Below are positions 27,909 through 36,572 of a stretch of 64,000 nt of DNA, one piece after another. The DNA comes from Dethiobacter sp. (GTDB lineage: Bacteria > Bacillota > Dethiobacteria > Dethiobacterales > Dethiobacteraceae), in NCBI GenBank assembly GCA_018333635.1, contig JAGXTL010000016.1:1-64000 (forward strand), given 5' to 3'. The translations under genes were made by a program, and so were the position numbers. The notes below the pieces were generated by a model that had not been told where the DNA came from, ran no database searches, and saw only the letters and a list, made by a program, of their open reading frames with translations. Positions within the stretch are counted from its first letter, which is position 1; each line of letters starts with the position of its first letter.

Positions 27909-28181
27909 CTAACTTTGCTTCTCCAATTCTCTGAGATAAGAAGCTACCAGTTCTTCCAACAATTCATCCCGCTCCAGTTTGCGAATTAACACACGGGCAT
28001 TCTGATGGCTTGTAATGTAAGCAGGGTCGCCGGACAGTAAATAGCCCACAATCTGGTTGAGGGGATTATAGCCCTTTTCTTTTAATGCCCCATAGACCAC
28101 GGAGAAAACATCTTTGGCCTGATATTTCTCCTCTTCCGCCACACGCTTAAACTTCATCGTCTGGTCAAACGAGCTTACCAT
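27909..28181 (-). CDS. ireB: IreB-family regulatory phosphoprotein (DUF965, YrzL)
   Basis: A 90-residue helical protein with [20 protein letters not shown] and [19 protein letters not shown], diagnostic of the IreB family. In enterococci IreB is phosphorylated on N-terminal threonines by the PASTA kinase IreK and affects cephalosporin resistance; an equivalent threonine is at position 8 here. It follows alaS after about 55 bases, as in Bacillus (alaS-yrzL). Confidence 0.92.
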   Translation of the reverse strand: MVSSFDQTMKFKRVAEEEKYQAKDVFSVVYGALKEKGYNPLNQIVGYLLSGDPAYITSHQNARVLIRKLERDELLEELVASYLRELEKQS

Positions 28182-28237
28182 TTCCTCACCTCCGGCTGGT
28201 TATCATATTGTTATTCTACCCACTCAAGACAATTCCT

Positions 28238-30856
28238 TTAATTTTTCTGACTTTCCACCAGTTTGTCCACTTTCCCCAGAGCATCAAGCAGCTTCGCCGG
28301 CTCCTTTCCCCCAGCCTGGGCCATATCGGGCCGGCCGCCGCCGCCGCCGCCTGTCAGTTTAGCCACCTCACCCACCAATCTGCCGGCATGGTAGCCTTCT
28401 TTAAGCAAATCTGCAGTAACTGCCCCTACCAGGAAAACCTTGCCTGCGGAGACTGCTCCCAAGACTATAATGCCGGAACCAAGCTTGTTTTTCAGCCTAT
28501 CAGCCATTTCCCGCAACGTCTCCATGTTACCGGCGCTGACGCGTGCTGAAATTACAGGCACACCGCTCTTCGTGGAAACATTGGACAAAAGCCCGTCAAC
28601 TTCCATGCCGGCCAGCTTTAACTGAAGCTGCTGGTATTCTCGCTGCAATTCTTTATATTCAGCTTGCAAACCTGTTATTTTTTCCGGCAACAGCTCAGGA
28701 GCAGATTTCATTTGCACGGCAGCAAGTTCCAGTACTTCGTTGCGCTGATTAAACCAGCGATATGCTCCGGCGCCCGTAAGAGCCTCAATCCGACGCAGTC
28801 CGGCACCGATTCCTGTTTCAGCAAGAATCTTGAAAAGACCTATCTCCCCGGCAGTCTGCACATGAGTGCCGCCGCAAAGCTCCGTACTATAGTCACCGAC
28901 GCGCACCACCCGTACATCTGCGCCATATTTCTCGGTAAAGAGAGCAGTGGCCCCAAGCTCTTTTGCTTCCTCCATACTTGTCAGCGTCACATCTACCGGC
29001 ATATTCTGCCAAATATTTTCGTTAACTTTTTCTTCCACCTCAGCCAATTGCTCCGCTGAGACAGCGTTTAGATGGGTAAAATCAAAACGCAGGCGTTCGG
29101 CCGTTACCTGAGATCCTGCCTGTTTTACATGACTGCCGAGCACTTCTTGCAGCGCACTGTGCAACAGATGCGTAGCAGTGTGATTCCGGCAGACGGCACT
29201 CCGCACCTGGGCATGGACAACCGCCTTCGCCTGATCGCCCACACTGATAGCCCCCTGTGCAACCTGGCCACGGTGAATCAGTTGTGCAAACGGAGACACC
29301 ACCACAGTGGCAACCTCCACTACTCCGTCCTCGGTTAGGATTATCCCACTATCTCCCGTCTGGCCGCCCTGTTCACCGTAGAAAGGCGTACTGTTTAAAA
29401 CAAGTTCCACCTCTTCCCCTTCGATGGCAGAACTGACCGGCTCCCCTTCTTTAAGAATAGCCAGGATTTCACCTGTAGCCTGCAGCACATCATAGCCGGT
29501 AAAGGAGGTGGAAAGCTGGCGAATTACTTCGTAGGCATTTCCCTCTTTGCTGTAAACGTTAGCGCTGCGAGCGCTGCGGGCACGCTCCCGCTGGCCTGAC
29601 AATGCGGCTTTAAAGCCTTCCTCATCGAGCAGCATTTTATTCTCCGCCAAAATCTCTTTAGTCAGATCAAGAGGAAAACCATAAGTATCATATAGCTTAA
29701 AGGCAAGCTCCCCGGGCAGGACTCCCCGCGATCCAATTTTCCACATCAGGTCATTAAGTATTTTCATCCCTTGTTCCAGCGTTTCGTGGAACCGTTCTTC
29801 CTCTATGCGTACCACCTTGCTAATGTGCTGGCGTCCTTCCAACAGTTCAGGATAAAATTCTCCATATTCATTAACTACCAGCTCAACCGCCTTGTACAAA
29901 AAAGGCTCTCCCTTACCAAGGATTTTACCGTGACGCACTGCACGGCGCAACAAGCGGCGCAAAACGTAGCCGCGGCCTTCGTTGCCAGGCAAAATCCCAT
30001 CGCCCACCATAAAAGATATGCCTCTCAAATGTTCGGTCAAAATCCGTAGGGAGACGTCCTGTGCTTCATCTTTTTGATACTCTGTGCCTGTAACCAGGCT
30101 AAAATAATCTAACAAAGGTCTTACAGTGTCGATTTCAAACAGGTTAGTCACGCCCTGCAGCACCACAGCAATTCTCTCTAAGCCAGCACCGGTATCAATA
30201 TTCTTTTTGGCGAGCGGCACATACTCACCGACGGCAGTACAATTAAACTGAGTAAATACCAAATTCCAAATTTCCAAGAAGCGGTCGCAATCACAGCCCA
30301 CCTCACAATTTGGGCGCCCACAACCTTTCTCCGCGCCTAAATCATAATAAATTTCCGAGCAGGGACCACAAGGGCCTTGGCCGATCTCCCAGAAGTTATC
30401 CTCTTTACCGAGACGGAAAATACGCTCGCGCGGAATCCCCACCTTCTTCTCCCAAATGGCAAAGGCTTCATCATCATCCAGATACACACTGACATAAAGC
30501 CTGTCTTTCGGCAGCATAAAACCTTTTGTCACAAGCTCCCAAGCCCAGCCGATAGCTTCTTCTTTAAAGTAATCGCCGAAAGAAAAATTGCCCAGCATTT
30601 CAAAAAAAGTGGCATGACGGGAAGTACGGCCTACTCGCTCGATATCCGGTGTGCGCACACATTTTTGACAGGTGGCCAGGCGTGGGTGTGGCGGTGTTTT
30701 CTCTCCTGTAAAATAAGGTTTCAGCGGAGCCATGCCGGCTCCTGTTAGCAGCAACGTAGGGTCATTCTGAGGGATTAACGAAAAACTAGGCAGAATCAGA
30801 TGATCTTTGCCCTGAAAAAATTGCAAAAAAGTTTTACGGATATCTTTGGACAGCAT
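28238..30856 (-). CDS. alaS: Alanyl-tRNA synthetase
   Basis: An 872-residue class II synthetase. The aminoacylation domain has MAPLKPYFTGEKTPPHPR and ATFFEMLGNFSFGDYFKEE; the editing domain has the zinc-binding HTATHLLH and the CGGTHV motif; a C-terminal C-Ala domain includes GGGGGGRPDMAQAGG. The ATG at 30856 follows GAGGG. A frame open 17 codons further upstream would run through a consensus sigma-A promoter, so it is rejected. No T-box is present in the short leader. Confidence 0.97.
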   Translation of the reverse strand: MLSKDIRKTFLQFFQGKDHLILPSFSLIPQNDPTLLLTGAGMAPLKPYFTGEKTPPHPRLATCQKCVRTPDIERVGRTSRHATFFEMLGNFSFGDYFKEEAIGWAWELVTKGFMLPKDRLYVSVYLDDDEAFAIWEKKVGIPRERIFRLGKEDNFWEIGQGPCGPCSEIYYDLGAEKGCGRPNCEVGCDCDRFLEIWNLVFTQFNCTAVGEYVPLAKKNIDTGAGLERIAVVLQGVTNLFEIDTVRPLLDYFSLVTGTEYQKDEAQDVSLRILTEHLRGISFMVGDGILPGNEGRGYVLRRLLRRAVRHGKILGKGEPFLYKAVELVVNEYGEFYPELLEGRQHISKVVRIEEERFHETLEQGMKILNDLMWKIGSRGVLPGELAFKLYDTYGFPLDLTKEILAENKMLLDEEGFKAALSGQRERARSARSANVYSKEGNAYEVIRQLSTSFTGYDVLQATGEILAILKEGEPVSSAIEGEEVELVLNSTPFYGEQGGQTGDSGIILTEDGVVEVATVVVSPFAQLIHRGQVAQGAISVGDQAKAVVHAQVRSAVCRNHTATHLLHSALQEVLGSHVKQAGSQVTAERLRFDFTHLNAVSAEQLAEVEEKVNENIWQNMPVDVTLTSMEEAKELGATALFTEKYGADVRVVRVGDYSTELCGGTHVQTAGEIGLFKILAETGIGAGLRRIEALTGAGAYRWFNQRNEVLELAAVQMKSAPELLPEKITGLQAEYKELQREYQQLQLKLAGMEVDGLLSNVSTKSGVPVISARVSAGNMETLREMADRLKNKLGSGIIVLGAVSAGKVFLVGAVTADLLKEGYHAGRLVGEVAKLTGGGGGGRPDMAQAGGKEPAKLLDALGKVDKLVESQKN

Positions 30857-30887
30857 GCCAAACCCTCCCTGACTCGTTTCAAAAACC

Positions 30888-30917
30888 ATTATATAAGAGG
30901 GAGGCAAAGCGTGTCAA
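30888..30917 (-). promoter_or_regulatory. Consensus sigma-A promoter of alaS
   Basis: On the minus strand TTGACA (30912-30917) and TATAAT (30888-30893) are separated by 18 bases, both hexamers perfect. Transcription would start near 30881, leaving only about 25 bases of leader, too short for a T-box. Confidence 0.85.
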
Positions 30918-30937
30918 TAAACGGAGCCACTCTGCTG

Positions 30938-31990
30938 CTACTGCTTTTGACCCTTTGCCGCCAACTCTAAGGCATATTTAATAAAGATACGCAGCATAGC
31001 AGTAAGCGGAACAGCAAAAATCAATCCGGCTACCCCAAAAAGGGTGCCTCCCAAAAATAGCGCAAAAATAACTGTCAATGGATGCAGTCCAATACTGCGA
31101 CCAATAACCTGCGGCGTAATCAATTGGCTCTCAATTTGCTGGACAATGATAACCACCGCAATCACTTTTAAAGCCAACAAAGGCGAACTGAGCAAAGCAA
31201 TCAAGACTGCGGGGACGGCTCCAATAAACGGGCCAAAATAAGGAATTATATTTGTGATACCGGAAATTAAGCCTAAGAGCAGAGCAAACTCCATCCCGAT
31301 AATCAGCAAACCGGTATAGGTCATCGCTGCCACAAGGAAACAAGTGAGCAACATGCCGCGAAAATACGCTCCCATTGTCCGATCCATTTCGCTACCCATC
31401 GCTACAACCCATTTGCGGTACTGCACAGGGAATACCAGAAGCACAGAACGTTTTAAAAGCTCCATATCCCTTAAAATATAAAAAACCAAAATGGGAATAA
31501 CAAAAATCATAAAGGTATGGGAAAAAAGTGCCACAATTCTGTGGCTTACTAACTCAACCAAATGAAGCAGCCAGTTTTGCAGCTCTGTAATATTCTGATT
31601 CAGGACATCACGCACCCCATCGGGAATATTGATGCGCTGATAATCATCCTGAACATTGATAATAAATTGGCGAACGTGACGCGTATATTCAGGAATCCCC
31701 ACTGCCAATTCCTGCAACTCCAGAATCAAAACAGGGATGGTGCTAAGGCCAATGGCTAAAAATAGAAAGAAAAAAACAGCGTAAATCAGCAAAATTCCGA
31801 GGGAGCGCGGGATGCGTTGCTTCTCCAAAAAGTCAACCAAAGGATTCAAGATATAAGCTGCAATAACGGCCAAAAAAAATGGCAGTATAACAACCAGCAA
31901 TTTATCCCCCGTTTGATAAAGCAAAAAAAGCAACAACAAAACAAAGAAGCCAATAATTAAACTGCGTCTATGGCGCAAATGTCCCTCCAT
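30938..31990 (-). CDS. AI-2E family membrane transporter/permease
   Basis: A 350-residue polytopic protein with about seven membrane helices and a central soluble segment (about 90-145). Features of the family are AAYILNPLVDFLEKQRIPR near the N-terminus, SGITNIIPYFGPFIGAVPA and QVIGRSIGLHPLTVIFALFL. Members have been reported to export AI-2 or act as sodium/proton antiporters; the function here cannot be told. It ends 21 bases before the alaS promoter. Confidence 0.88.
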   Translation of the reverse strand: MEGHLRHRRSLIIGFFVLLLLFLLYQTGDKLLVVILPFFLAVIAAYILNPLVDFLEKQRIPRSLGILLIYAVFFFLFLAIGLSTIPVLILELQELAVGIPEYTRHVRQFIINVQDDYQRINIPDGVRDVLNQNITELQNWLLHLVELVSHRIVALFSHTFMIFVIPILVFYILRDMELLKRSVLLVFPVQYRKWVVAMGSEMDRTMGAYFRGMLLTCFLVAAMTYTGLLIIGMEFALLLGLISGITNIIPYFGPFIGAVPAVLIALLSSPLLALKVIAVVIIVQQIESQLITPQVIGRSIGLHPLTVIFALFLGGTLFGVAGLIFAVPLTAMLRIFIKYALELAAKGQKQ

Positions 31991-32042
31991 ACTGCTCCCC
32001 CCTCCCGAGTATAGCTATTTAATTATAACAAAACGGTCAGCA

Positions 32043-32243
32043 CTAACCCAGCAAATCATCACCAACCAACTGATTGGCTTGAACCGATTCATTTAGCGCA
32101 ATTAAACAGCCCTCAGCATCAACATAGAATGCTGTAAAGCCTTGCTCTCCATGCAGACAGAATTCATGCAGACAATGCCAGCAATAATATTGCCCTGTTC
32201 CCACCTTGCCGGTATCAATACTATGGCATAAAGGACAGTTCAT
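32043..32243 (-). CDS. Small zinc-ribbon-like protein
   Basis: A 66-residue protein starting MNCPLCHSIDTGKVGTGQYY followed by CWHC, two CxxC pairs that would form a zinc ribbon. The rest is a short beta-rich domain ending in a hydrophobic tail. The ATG at 32243 has GAGGTGAAAGG upstream; the GTG three codons earlier falls within that site. Function is unknown; DNA, RNA or protein binding is possible. Confidence 0.7.
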   Translation of the reverse strand: MNCPLCHSIDTGKVGTGQYYCWHCLHEFCLHGEQGFTAFYVDAEGCLIALNESVQANQLVGDDLLG

Positions 32244-32296
32244 ACCTTTCACCTCGCTTTAATGCCTGATAATATAACCGCTAAACAACAAATTAT

Positions 32297-32680
32297 TCAG
32301 CTTGTATAGTTTTCAAGCAAAGCCAGCAGTTCGCTGGCATCCCGGAAAGGCACTCCCACCGCCAGTTGTCCACGCAAATCCTCCCGCACTTCGTAATCGG
32401 TAACATACTGCAGCGTCCCTTGCGGAGGCTGTCCAGAGAAAATGGCAATCCTACCGCTATAGATGCCTAGATAACCCTGAAAGATCATCTTACCCTTGTC
32501 ATCTTCCTCCGGCACAGACATTTGCTGCCTGGAGTCGGGAAGAGGTGTCTGTGCCTCAGAAGGCAAAGGCAAAGCCTCCGGGGCAGACTGTGCCAACAAA
32601 ATCATAGCTCCCGCACAGCCTATCAGCAGACCTGAAAGAAAGAGCAGAACCGCAAATAAATTTCTCTTATTTTTCCGCAC
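32297..32680 (-). CDS. BofC-like exported protein, possible lipoprotein
   Basis: With the GTG at 32680 the protein has 127 residues: a signal sequence RKNKRNLFAVLLFLSGLLIG followed by Cys (a possible lipobox, LIGC), a proline-rich linker, then a C-terminal domain GYLGIYSGRIAIFSG with VGVPFRDASELLALLENYTS. This resembles the BofC C-terminal domain that in Bacillus regulates SpoIVB-dependent sigma-K activation. GAAGGTGG lies ten bases before the GTG; an ATG at 32746 preceded by AGGAAA is an alternative start. Assignment rests on motif shape only. Confidence 0.65.
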   Translation of the reverse strand: MRKNKRNLFAVLLFLSGLLIGCAGAMILLAQSAPEALPLPSEAQTPLPDSRQQMSVPEEDDKGKMIFQGYLGIYSGRIAIFSGQPPQGTLQYVTDYEVREDLRGQLAVGVPFRDASELLALLENYTS

Positions 32681-32758
32681 CGCTGAGAAACCACCTTCAC
32701 GTTTGTTGTTAATACAATTCCCACGCAGAGGATGGTTATTCAGCATGATTTCCTAAGC

Positions 32759-33142
32759 TCAGCGTCGCCTAAGCTCAACAAGAACACAGGCACACTCTGC
32801 CAGCACACTATGTTTATCTGCTAACTCCAATGCCTCAGCACATTCCGCACCCGGTTGGAGCCATAGATACTTAATCCCTTGCTCAGCGCAGAGCGGTACA
32901 ATCGCAGCAGTCACAGCAGGCGGCACAACGCAGTTTACTACATCCGGCACTTCAGGCAGAGAGGACAACTCAGGATAAACCTGCCGGCCTTCGAGTTCCT
33001 TTAGCTTTGGGTTTACGGGATATACAGTGTACCCGGCAGCTAAAAGGCGCTTATATACCTTATAGCCAAATTTATTCTGATCTGCTGAAACTCCGACGAC
33101 AGCCCACACTTTTTTTGCCAACATTTCCTGCACCGCAGACAC
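32759..33142 (-). CDS. CoA-binding domain protein (YccU-like)
   Basis: A 127-residue single Rossmann-type domain related to the succinyl-CoA-synthetase CoA-binding fold. It has VVGVSADQNKFGYKVYKRLL, YPVNPKLKELEGRQVYP and KYLWLQPGAE, the typical series. Reported partners are few and the cellular role is unknown. It ends 13 bases before the upstream start option of the BofC-like gene, so they are probably cotranscribed. Confidence 0.85.
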   Translation of the reverse strand: MSAVQEMLAKKVWAVVGVSADQNKFGYKVYKRLLAAGYTVYPVNPKLKELEGRQVYPELSSLPEVPDVVNCVVPPAVTAAIVPLCAEQGIKYLWLQPGAECAEALELADKHSVLAECACVLVELRRR

Positions 33143-33211
33143 CTGAACACCTCCTTAAATTTGAAGCTATTATCCAGAAAATTCCCCCTTAAACCCTTGC
33201 CTGTTTCTCTC

Positions 33212-33370
33212 CCCCCTCACCCTAGCCCTCTCCCCCCAAAGGGTGGAGAGGGTATTAGGATGCCCCCTCACCCTAGCCCTCTCCCCCCAAAGGGTGGAGA
33301 GGGTATTAGGATGCCCCCTCACCCTAGCCCTCTCCCCCAAAGGGTGGAGAGGGTATTAGGATGCCCCCTC
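33212..33370. repeat. Three tandem copies of a ~51-bp palindromic repeat
   Basis: Units at 33212-33262, 33263-33313 and 33314-33363 are nearly identical (51, 51, 50 bp), followed by a 7-base partial fourth. Each has CCCTCACCCTAGCCCTCTCC and the complementary GGAGAGGG, forming an 8-bp stem. This belongs to the widespread CCCTCACCCTAACCC repeat class. Because 51 is divisible by three it creates a spurious open frame. The whole 33143-33506 gap contains no gene, only this array and the inverted copy. Confidence 0.9.
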
Positions 33371-33463
33371 TGAGTCTCTCATCCCGTCTCACCGCACACA
33401 GCTTCTGCCGTAGAAAAAATAGCAAAGTGTTCCCTCTCAGGACTGCGGAGCAGCCTGCTAATG

Positions 33464-33499
33464 TCCCCTCTCCCTCTGGGAGAGGGTTAGGGTGAGGGC
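33464..33499. repeat. Inverted single copy of the same repeat
   Basis: CCCCTCTCCC, then TCTGGGAGAGGG, then TTAGGGTGAGGGC is the reverse complement of the core of the tandem units. It ends 7 bases before the lytic transglycosylase stop and can form its own CCCTCTCCC/GGGAGAGGG hairpin, which may act as a 3' stem-loop for that gene. Confidence 0.8.
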
Positions 33500-33506
33500 A
33501 GATGGA

Positions 33507-34067
33507 TCAGTAAAGTGCTTGGTAACGATTATACGCCGCCCTGACTTTAGAAACATAGTTTCTTGTTTCAGGAAAAGGAATATTTTCCACATCTTCATAG
33601 CTGCCGGTCCAGACACCTTCAGCCAACCAACTGGCAACCTTACCCCGCCCGGCGTTATAGGCAGCCAGAACCAGCTCCCTGTTATTGTTAAACTCTGCGG
33701 CAAGATTAGCCAGGTACCAAGTTCCAAGCCTGATGTTTATCTCGGGAGTCAAAATCATCTCCTCGGTTAGGTCGGCAATGCCTAGTTGCGGAGCAATCCA
33801 GGAGGCGGTAGCAGGCATAAGTTGCATCAGACCCAAAGCACCCCTGCGGGAAACCGCATTTGGCTTGAATTTGCTTTCCACACGAATAACGGCTGCCACC
33901 AAGAGCGGGTCTACACCATAATCGGCAGCATACTTTTCGATGACTTCACGATAGAGATAAGGATATAACAAACGCCCTACTAGCGGACTGCGCAAGAAAG
34001 CAAAAAGCAGCGCAATAATGAAAATAACTGCCAGCAGATAACGCACGCTTTTTACCTGTTTAATCAT
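33507..34067 (-). CDS. Soluble lytic transglycosylase-like (SLT) protein
   Basis: A 186-residue enzyme with one N-terminal membrane helix (about 9-27) and an SLT domain. The catalytic glutamate is in AAVIRVESKFKPNAVS, followed by GALGLMQLMPATA, ILTPEINIRLGTWYLA and VLAAYNAGRGKVASWL. It would cleave peptidoglycan outside the membrane. Its start overlaps the coaE stop by eight bases, so it is cotranscribed with coaE. Confidence 0.92.
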   Translation of the reverse strand: MIKQVKSVRYLLAVIFIIALLFAFLRSPLVGRLLYPYLYREVIEKYAADYGVDPLLVAAVIRVESKFKPNAVSRRGALGLMQLMPATASWIAPQLGIADLTEEMILTPEINIRLGTWYLANLAAEFNNNRELVLAAYNAGRGKVASWLAEGVWTGSYEDVENIPFPETRNYVSKVRAAYNRYQALY

Positions 34068-34668
34068 TAGAACACTCCTGCCTCAGCAGCTGCCATATCT
34101 TCTCTGCCTGCTCTATCGTCTGAGCCGGTGGCCCGTCATTATCGATGAGATAGTCGGCACGGGCTATTTTTTCTTGCAAAGGCATTTGAGCCTCTATCCG
34201 CAGACGAGCAGCTTCTTCCGAAAGACCTTCACGATTTAGCAGGCGGGATAGTTGTGTTTTTTCTGTTGTTTTTACCACAATCACGCAATCTACTTCACAG
34301 TCAAAGCCTGCTTCATACAATAAGGGAACTTCCACCAAGACTATGCCGACGCCTTGCTTGCGAGCATGAGCCAGCTCTTCCCTTAGCAAAGTCCGCACCG
34401 CCGGATGCGTCAACTTATTCAAAACTTCCCTCTTCTCCGGCTCAGCAAAGATGATGTCAGCCAATTTTTTTCTGTCAATGCTCCCCGAAGCAGCCAACAC
34501 ACCTCTGCCAAAAGAATGGACGATTGCCTCCCAAGCCGGTTGCAGCGGCTCAACCACTACTCGAGCAAGCCTATCGGTATCGATACGGTATGCACCCAGT
34601 TCCTCAAAAATAGCGGCCACAGTCGATTTGCCGGTAGCAATACCACCGGTCAATCCCACAATCAGCAT
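34060..34668 (-). CDS. coaE: Dephospho-CoA kinase
   Basis: A 202-residue P-loop kinase for the last step of coenzyme A synthesis. Walker A is GLTGGIATGKS, followed by IDTDRLARVVVEP, and LVEVPLLYEAGF, with the lid region QLSRLLNREGLSEEEA-like. GGGAGG lies six bases before the ATG at 34668; a second ATG two codons earlier is too close to the site. It is upstream of the lytic transglycosylase with which it overlaps. Confidence 0.93.
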   Translation of the reverse strand: MLIVGLTGGIATGKSTVAAIFEELGAYRIDTDRLARVVVEPLQPAWEAIVHSFGRGVLAASGSIDRKKLADIIFAEPEKREVLNKLTHPAVRTLLREELAHARKQGVGIVLVEVPLLYEAGFDCEVDCVIVVKTTEKTQLSRLLNREGLSEEAARLRIEAQMPLQEKIARADYLIDNDGPPAQTIEQAEKIWQLLRQECSND

Positions 34669-34720
34669 CGGCATCCTCCCTTGTTATATAATTATTATAG
34701 CAGATTTAAACAAGAACTCC

Positions 34721-34746
34721 AAAAAAAACCGCCCAAATGGGCGGTT
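34721..34746 (-). terminator. Rho-independent terminator of the fad operon
   Basis: AACCGCCC pairs perfectly with GGGCGGTT across a 4-base loop, followed on the minus strand by eight T. It lies 23 bases after the fadE stop and ends the fadN-fadA-fadE transcript. Confidence 0.9.
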
Positions 34747-34768
34747 AATTGAGGAGGAGCACTCCGTG

Positions 34769-36547
34769 CTAAACAGTTACAGTATACTTATTACCCTTAA
34801 GAACAGCATCCGCAATTTCGCGCTTCAGCGCAAAGACATTTTCCTGCTCGTAGCGAGTCAGTTTGCGCAGGATGGAAAAGAGCGTGCGTCTGGTATCGCC
34901 TTCTTCCATGGCGGCAACCACTTCTTTAGCCCAAGCTTCAAATTTTGGCACCAGTTCATTTACATAGCAAACGGTCATCTTAACAGCCAGAGCGGCGGCA
35001 TCTTCTCCTTTTGCAGCGGCAATTTTCTTTGCGCGCAGCATTGCCGTTTCAGCGGAGAAAATTTCGTCAACCATATCAGCCATCCTGCCCAAGATTTCCT
35101 GTTCTTTAATCAGTTTTTCACCGTATTTTTGTGCGGCGGTGCCGGATATCAGCAGAAATATTTTCTTGAAATTCTCAATGGCCTGCACTTCTTTACCCAA
35201 AAGTTCATCAGATTCTTCCTGCATCGTCGGCATCAAAAGTTCTTCCTGAAGCTTCAACGCAGCCTGAATCAGCGGGATTTCTCCTTTTTGTGCTTTCTTG
35301 AGCAGGGTTGCAGGAATAATCAGACGGTTGATTTCATTAGTACCCTCAAAAATCCGGTTGATTCGGCTATCCCTGTAAATCCGCTCAACGGCATATTCCT
35401 GGCTGTAGCCGTAACCTCCATGAATTTGGACTGCTTCATCTGCTACGAAATCTAACGTCTCTGAACCTACAATTTTAACGATTGAGCACTCTGTGGCATA
35501 CTCTTGAATACCTTCCGCCACTTTCTGTCCCGCATCTTCAGCGTCCATATCCAAATTTTCCACCAAAGAATTGATTAAGCCGCCGGTCCGGTAGCAGATG
35601 CTTTCCGTCACATAAGTGCGAATATTCATATCGGCAATTTTACTCTTAATCAAGCCGAACTTGGCAAGCGGCAGATTAAACTGGATACGCTCCTGCGCAT
35701 AGCGAGAGGCGAGCTCCAAAGCATATTTTGCCGCACCAGAGCAGCCTACACCTAACTTATAGCGGCCGATATTGAGAATATTGAACGCTACCTGGTGTCC
35801 TTTGCCCAACTGTCCAAGCAGATTTTCCACCGGAACTTTAGCATCTTCAAATATCACAGAGCAGGTAGATGACCCTTTGATCCCCATTTTATGTTCCTCA
35901 GCACCAATGGAAACACCCGGCGCATCACGATCCACAATAAAAGCTGTGAAATGCTGCCCATCCACTTTGGCATAGGTGACAATCACATCTGCCCAGGAAG
36001 CATTCGTAATAAACTGCTTGGAACCGTTAAGAATATAATGCTTTCCGTCCTCAGACAGTACCGCTCTTGTTTTGGCATTCATGGCATCAGAGCCAGCCTC
36101 CGCCTCGGTCAGCGCATAAGCTGCCACTTTTTGGCCTGAAGCCAAGCCAGGCAGATAGCGTTTCTTTTGCTCTTCATTGCCGAAGAAAAGGATAGGTAAA
36201 GTACCGATACCGGTGTGAGCGCCGAAGGCTACGGAAAAAGAACCGCCGCGAGATACCTGTTCGGCAATTATCAAAGAAGTGATTTTGTCTGCCTCCGCAC
36301 CGCCAAACTTTTCCGGAATATCACTTCCTACAAAGCCAAGCTCGCCCATTTGCCGCAGAAGGCCAACGGTAACTCCATCTTCCATCTTTTCAATACTGTC
36401 TGTTACAGGCAGCACCTTTTCTTTAATAAAGCTAGCGACCGTATCGCTTACCATTTTATGAAAATCATTAAAATCTTCAGGCGTGTAAACCTGTTCCGGC
36501 TCAGTCTGAGAAATCAAGAAAGAACCGCCCTTGATTAATTCCGTCAT
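34769..36547 (-). CDS. fadE: Acyl-CoA dehydrogenase, FadE (YusJ) type
   Basis: A 592-residue flavoprotein for the first beta-oxidation step, about 200 residues longer than short acyl-CoA dehydrogenases owing to a helical C-terminal extension, as in Bacillus FadE. FAD and substrate motifs are YALTEAEAGSDAMN, FITNASWADV, QIHGGYGYSQEYAVERIYRD and the catalytic-glutamate motif IFEGTNEINR. It is the last gene of fadN-fadA-fadE. Electrons would go to an electron-transfer flavoprotein that is not encoded in this window. Confidence 0.94.
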   Translation of the reverse strand: MTELIKGGSFLISQTEPEQVYTPEDFNDFHKMVSDTVASFIKEKVLPVTDSIEKMEDGVTVGLLRQMGELGFVGSDIPEKFGGAEADKITSLIIAEQVSRGGSFSVAFGAHTGIGTLPILFFGNEEQKKRYLPGLASGQKVAAYALTEAEAGSDAMNAKTRAVLSEDGKHYILNGSKQFITNASWADVIVTYAKVDGQHFTAFIVDRDAPGVSIGAEEHKMGIKGSSTCSVIFEDAKVPVENLLGQLGKGHQVAFNILNIGRYKLGVGCSGAAKYALELASRYAQERIQFNLPLAKFGLIKSKIADMNIRTYVTESICYRTGGLINSLVENLDMDAEDAGQKVAEGIQEYATECSIVKIVGSETLDFVADEAVQIHGGYGYSQEYAVERIYRDSRINRIFEGTNEINRLIIPATLLKKAQKGEIPLIQAALKLQEELLMPTMQEESDELLGKEVQAIENFKKIFLLISGTAAQKYGEKLIKEQEILGRMADMVDEIFSAETAMLRAKKIAAAKGEDAAALAVKMTVCYVNELVPKFEAWAKEVVAAMEEGDTRRTLFSILRKLTRYEQENVFALKREIADAVLKGNKYTVTV

Positions 36548-36572
36548 TTTGCTTTCCTCCTTTAATCTTAGC

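Noticed and set aside
30857-30937. T-box leader upstream of alaS
   Set aside because: The space holds a consensus promoter only about 30 bases before the start codon; there is no room for a T-box.
33212-33370. Tandem repeats as a CRISPR array
   Set aside because: The units abut with no spacers and belong to a known dispersed palindrome class; no cas genes are present.
33161-33373. Open frame with three repeats of a proline-rich 17-residue unit
   Set aside because: It is the tandem 51-bp palindromic repeat read in frame; there is no ribosome site and the repeat class is a known source of false proteins.
34451-35455. A 334-codon plus-strand frame opposite coaE and fadE
   Set aside because: It lies antisense to two strongly supported genes, has no domain, low-quality composition and no ribosome site.
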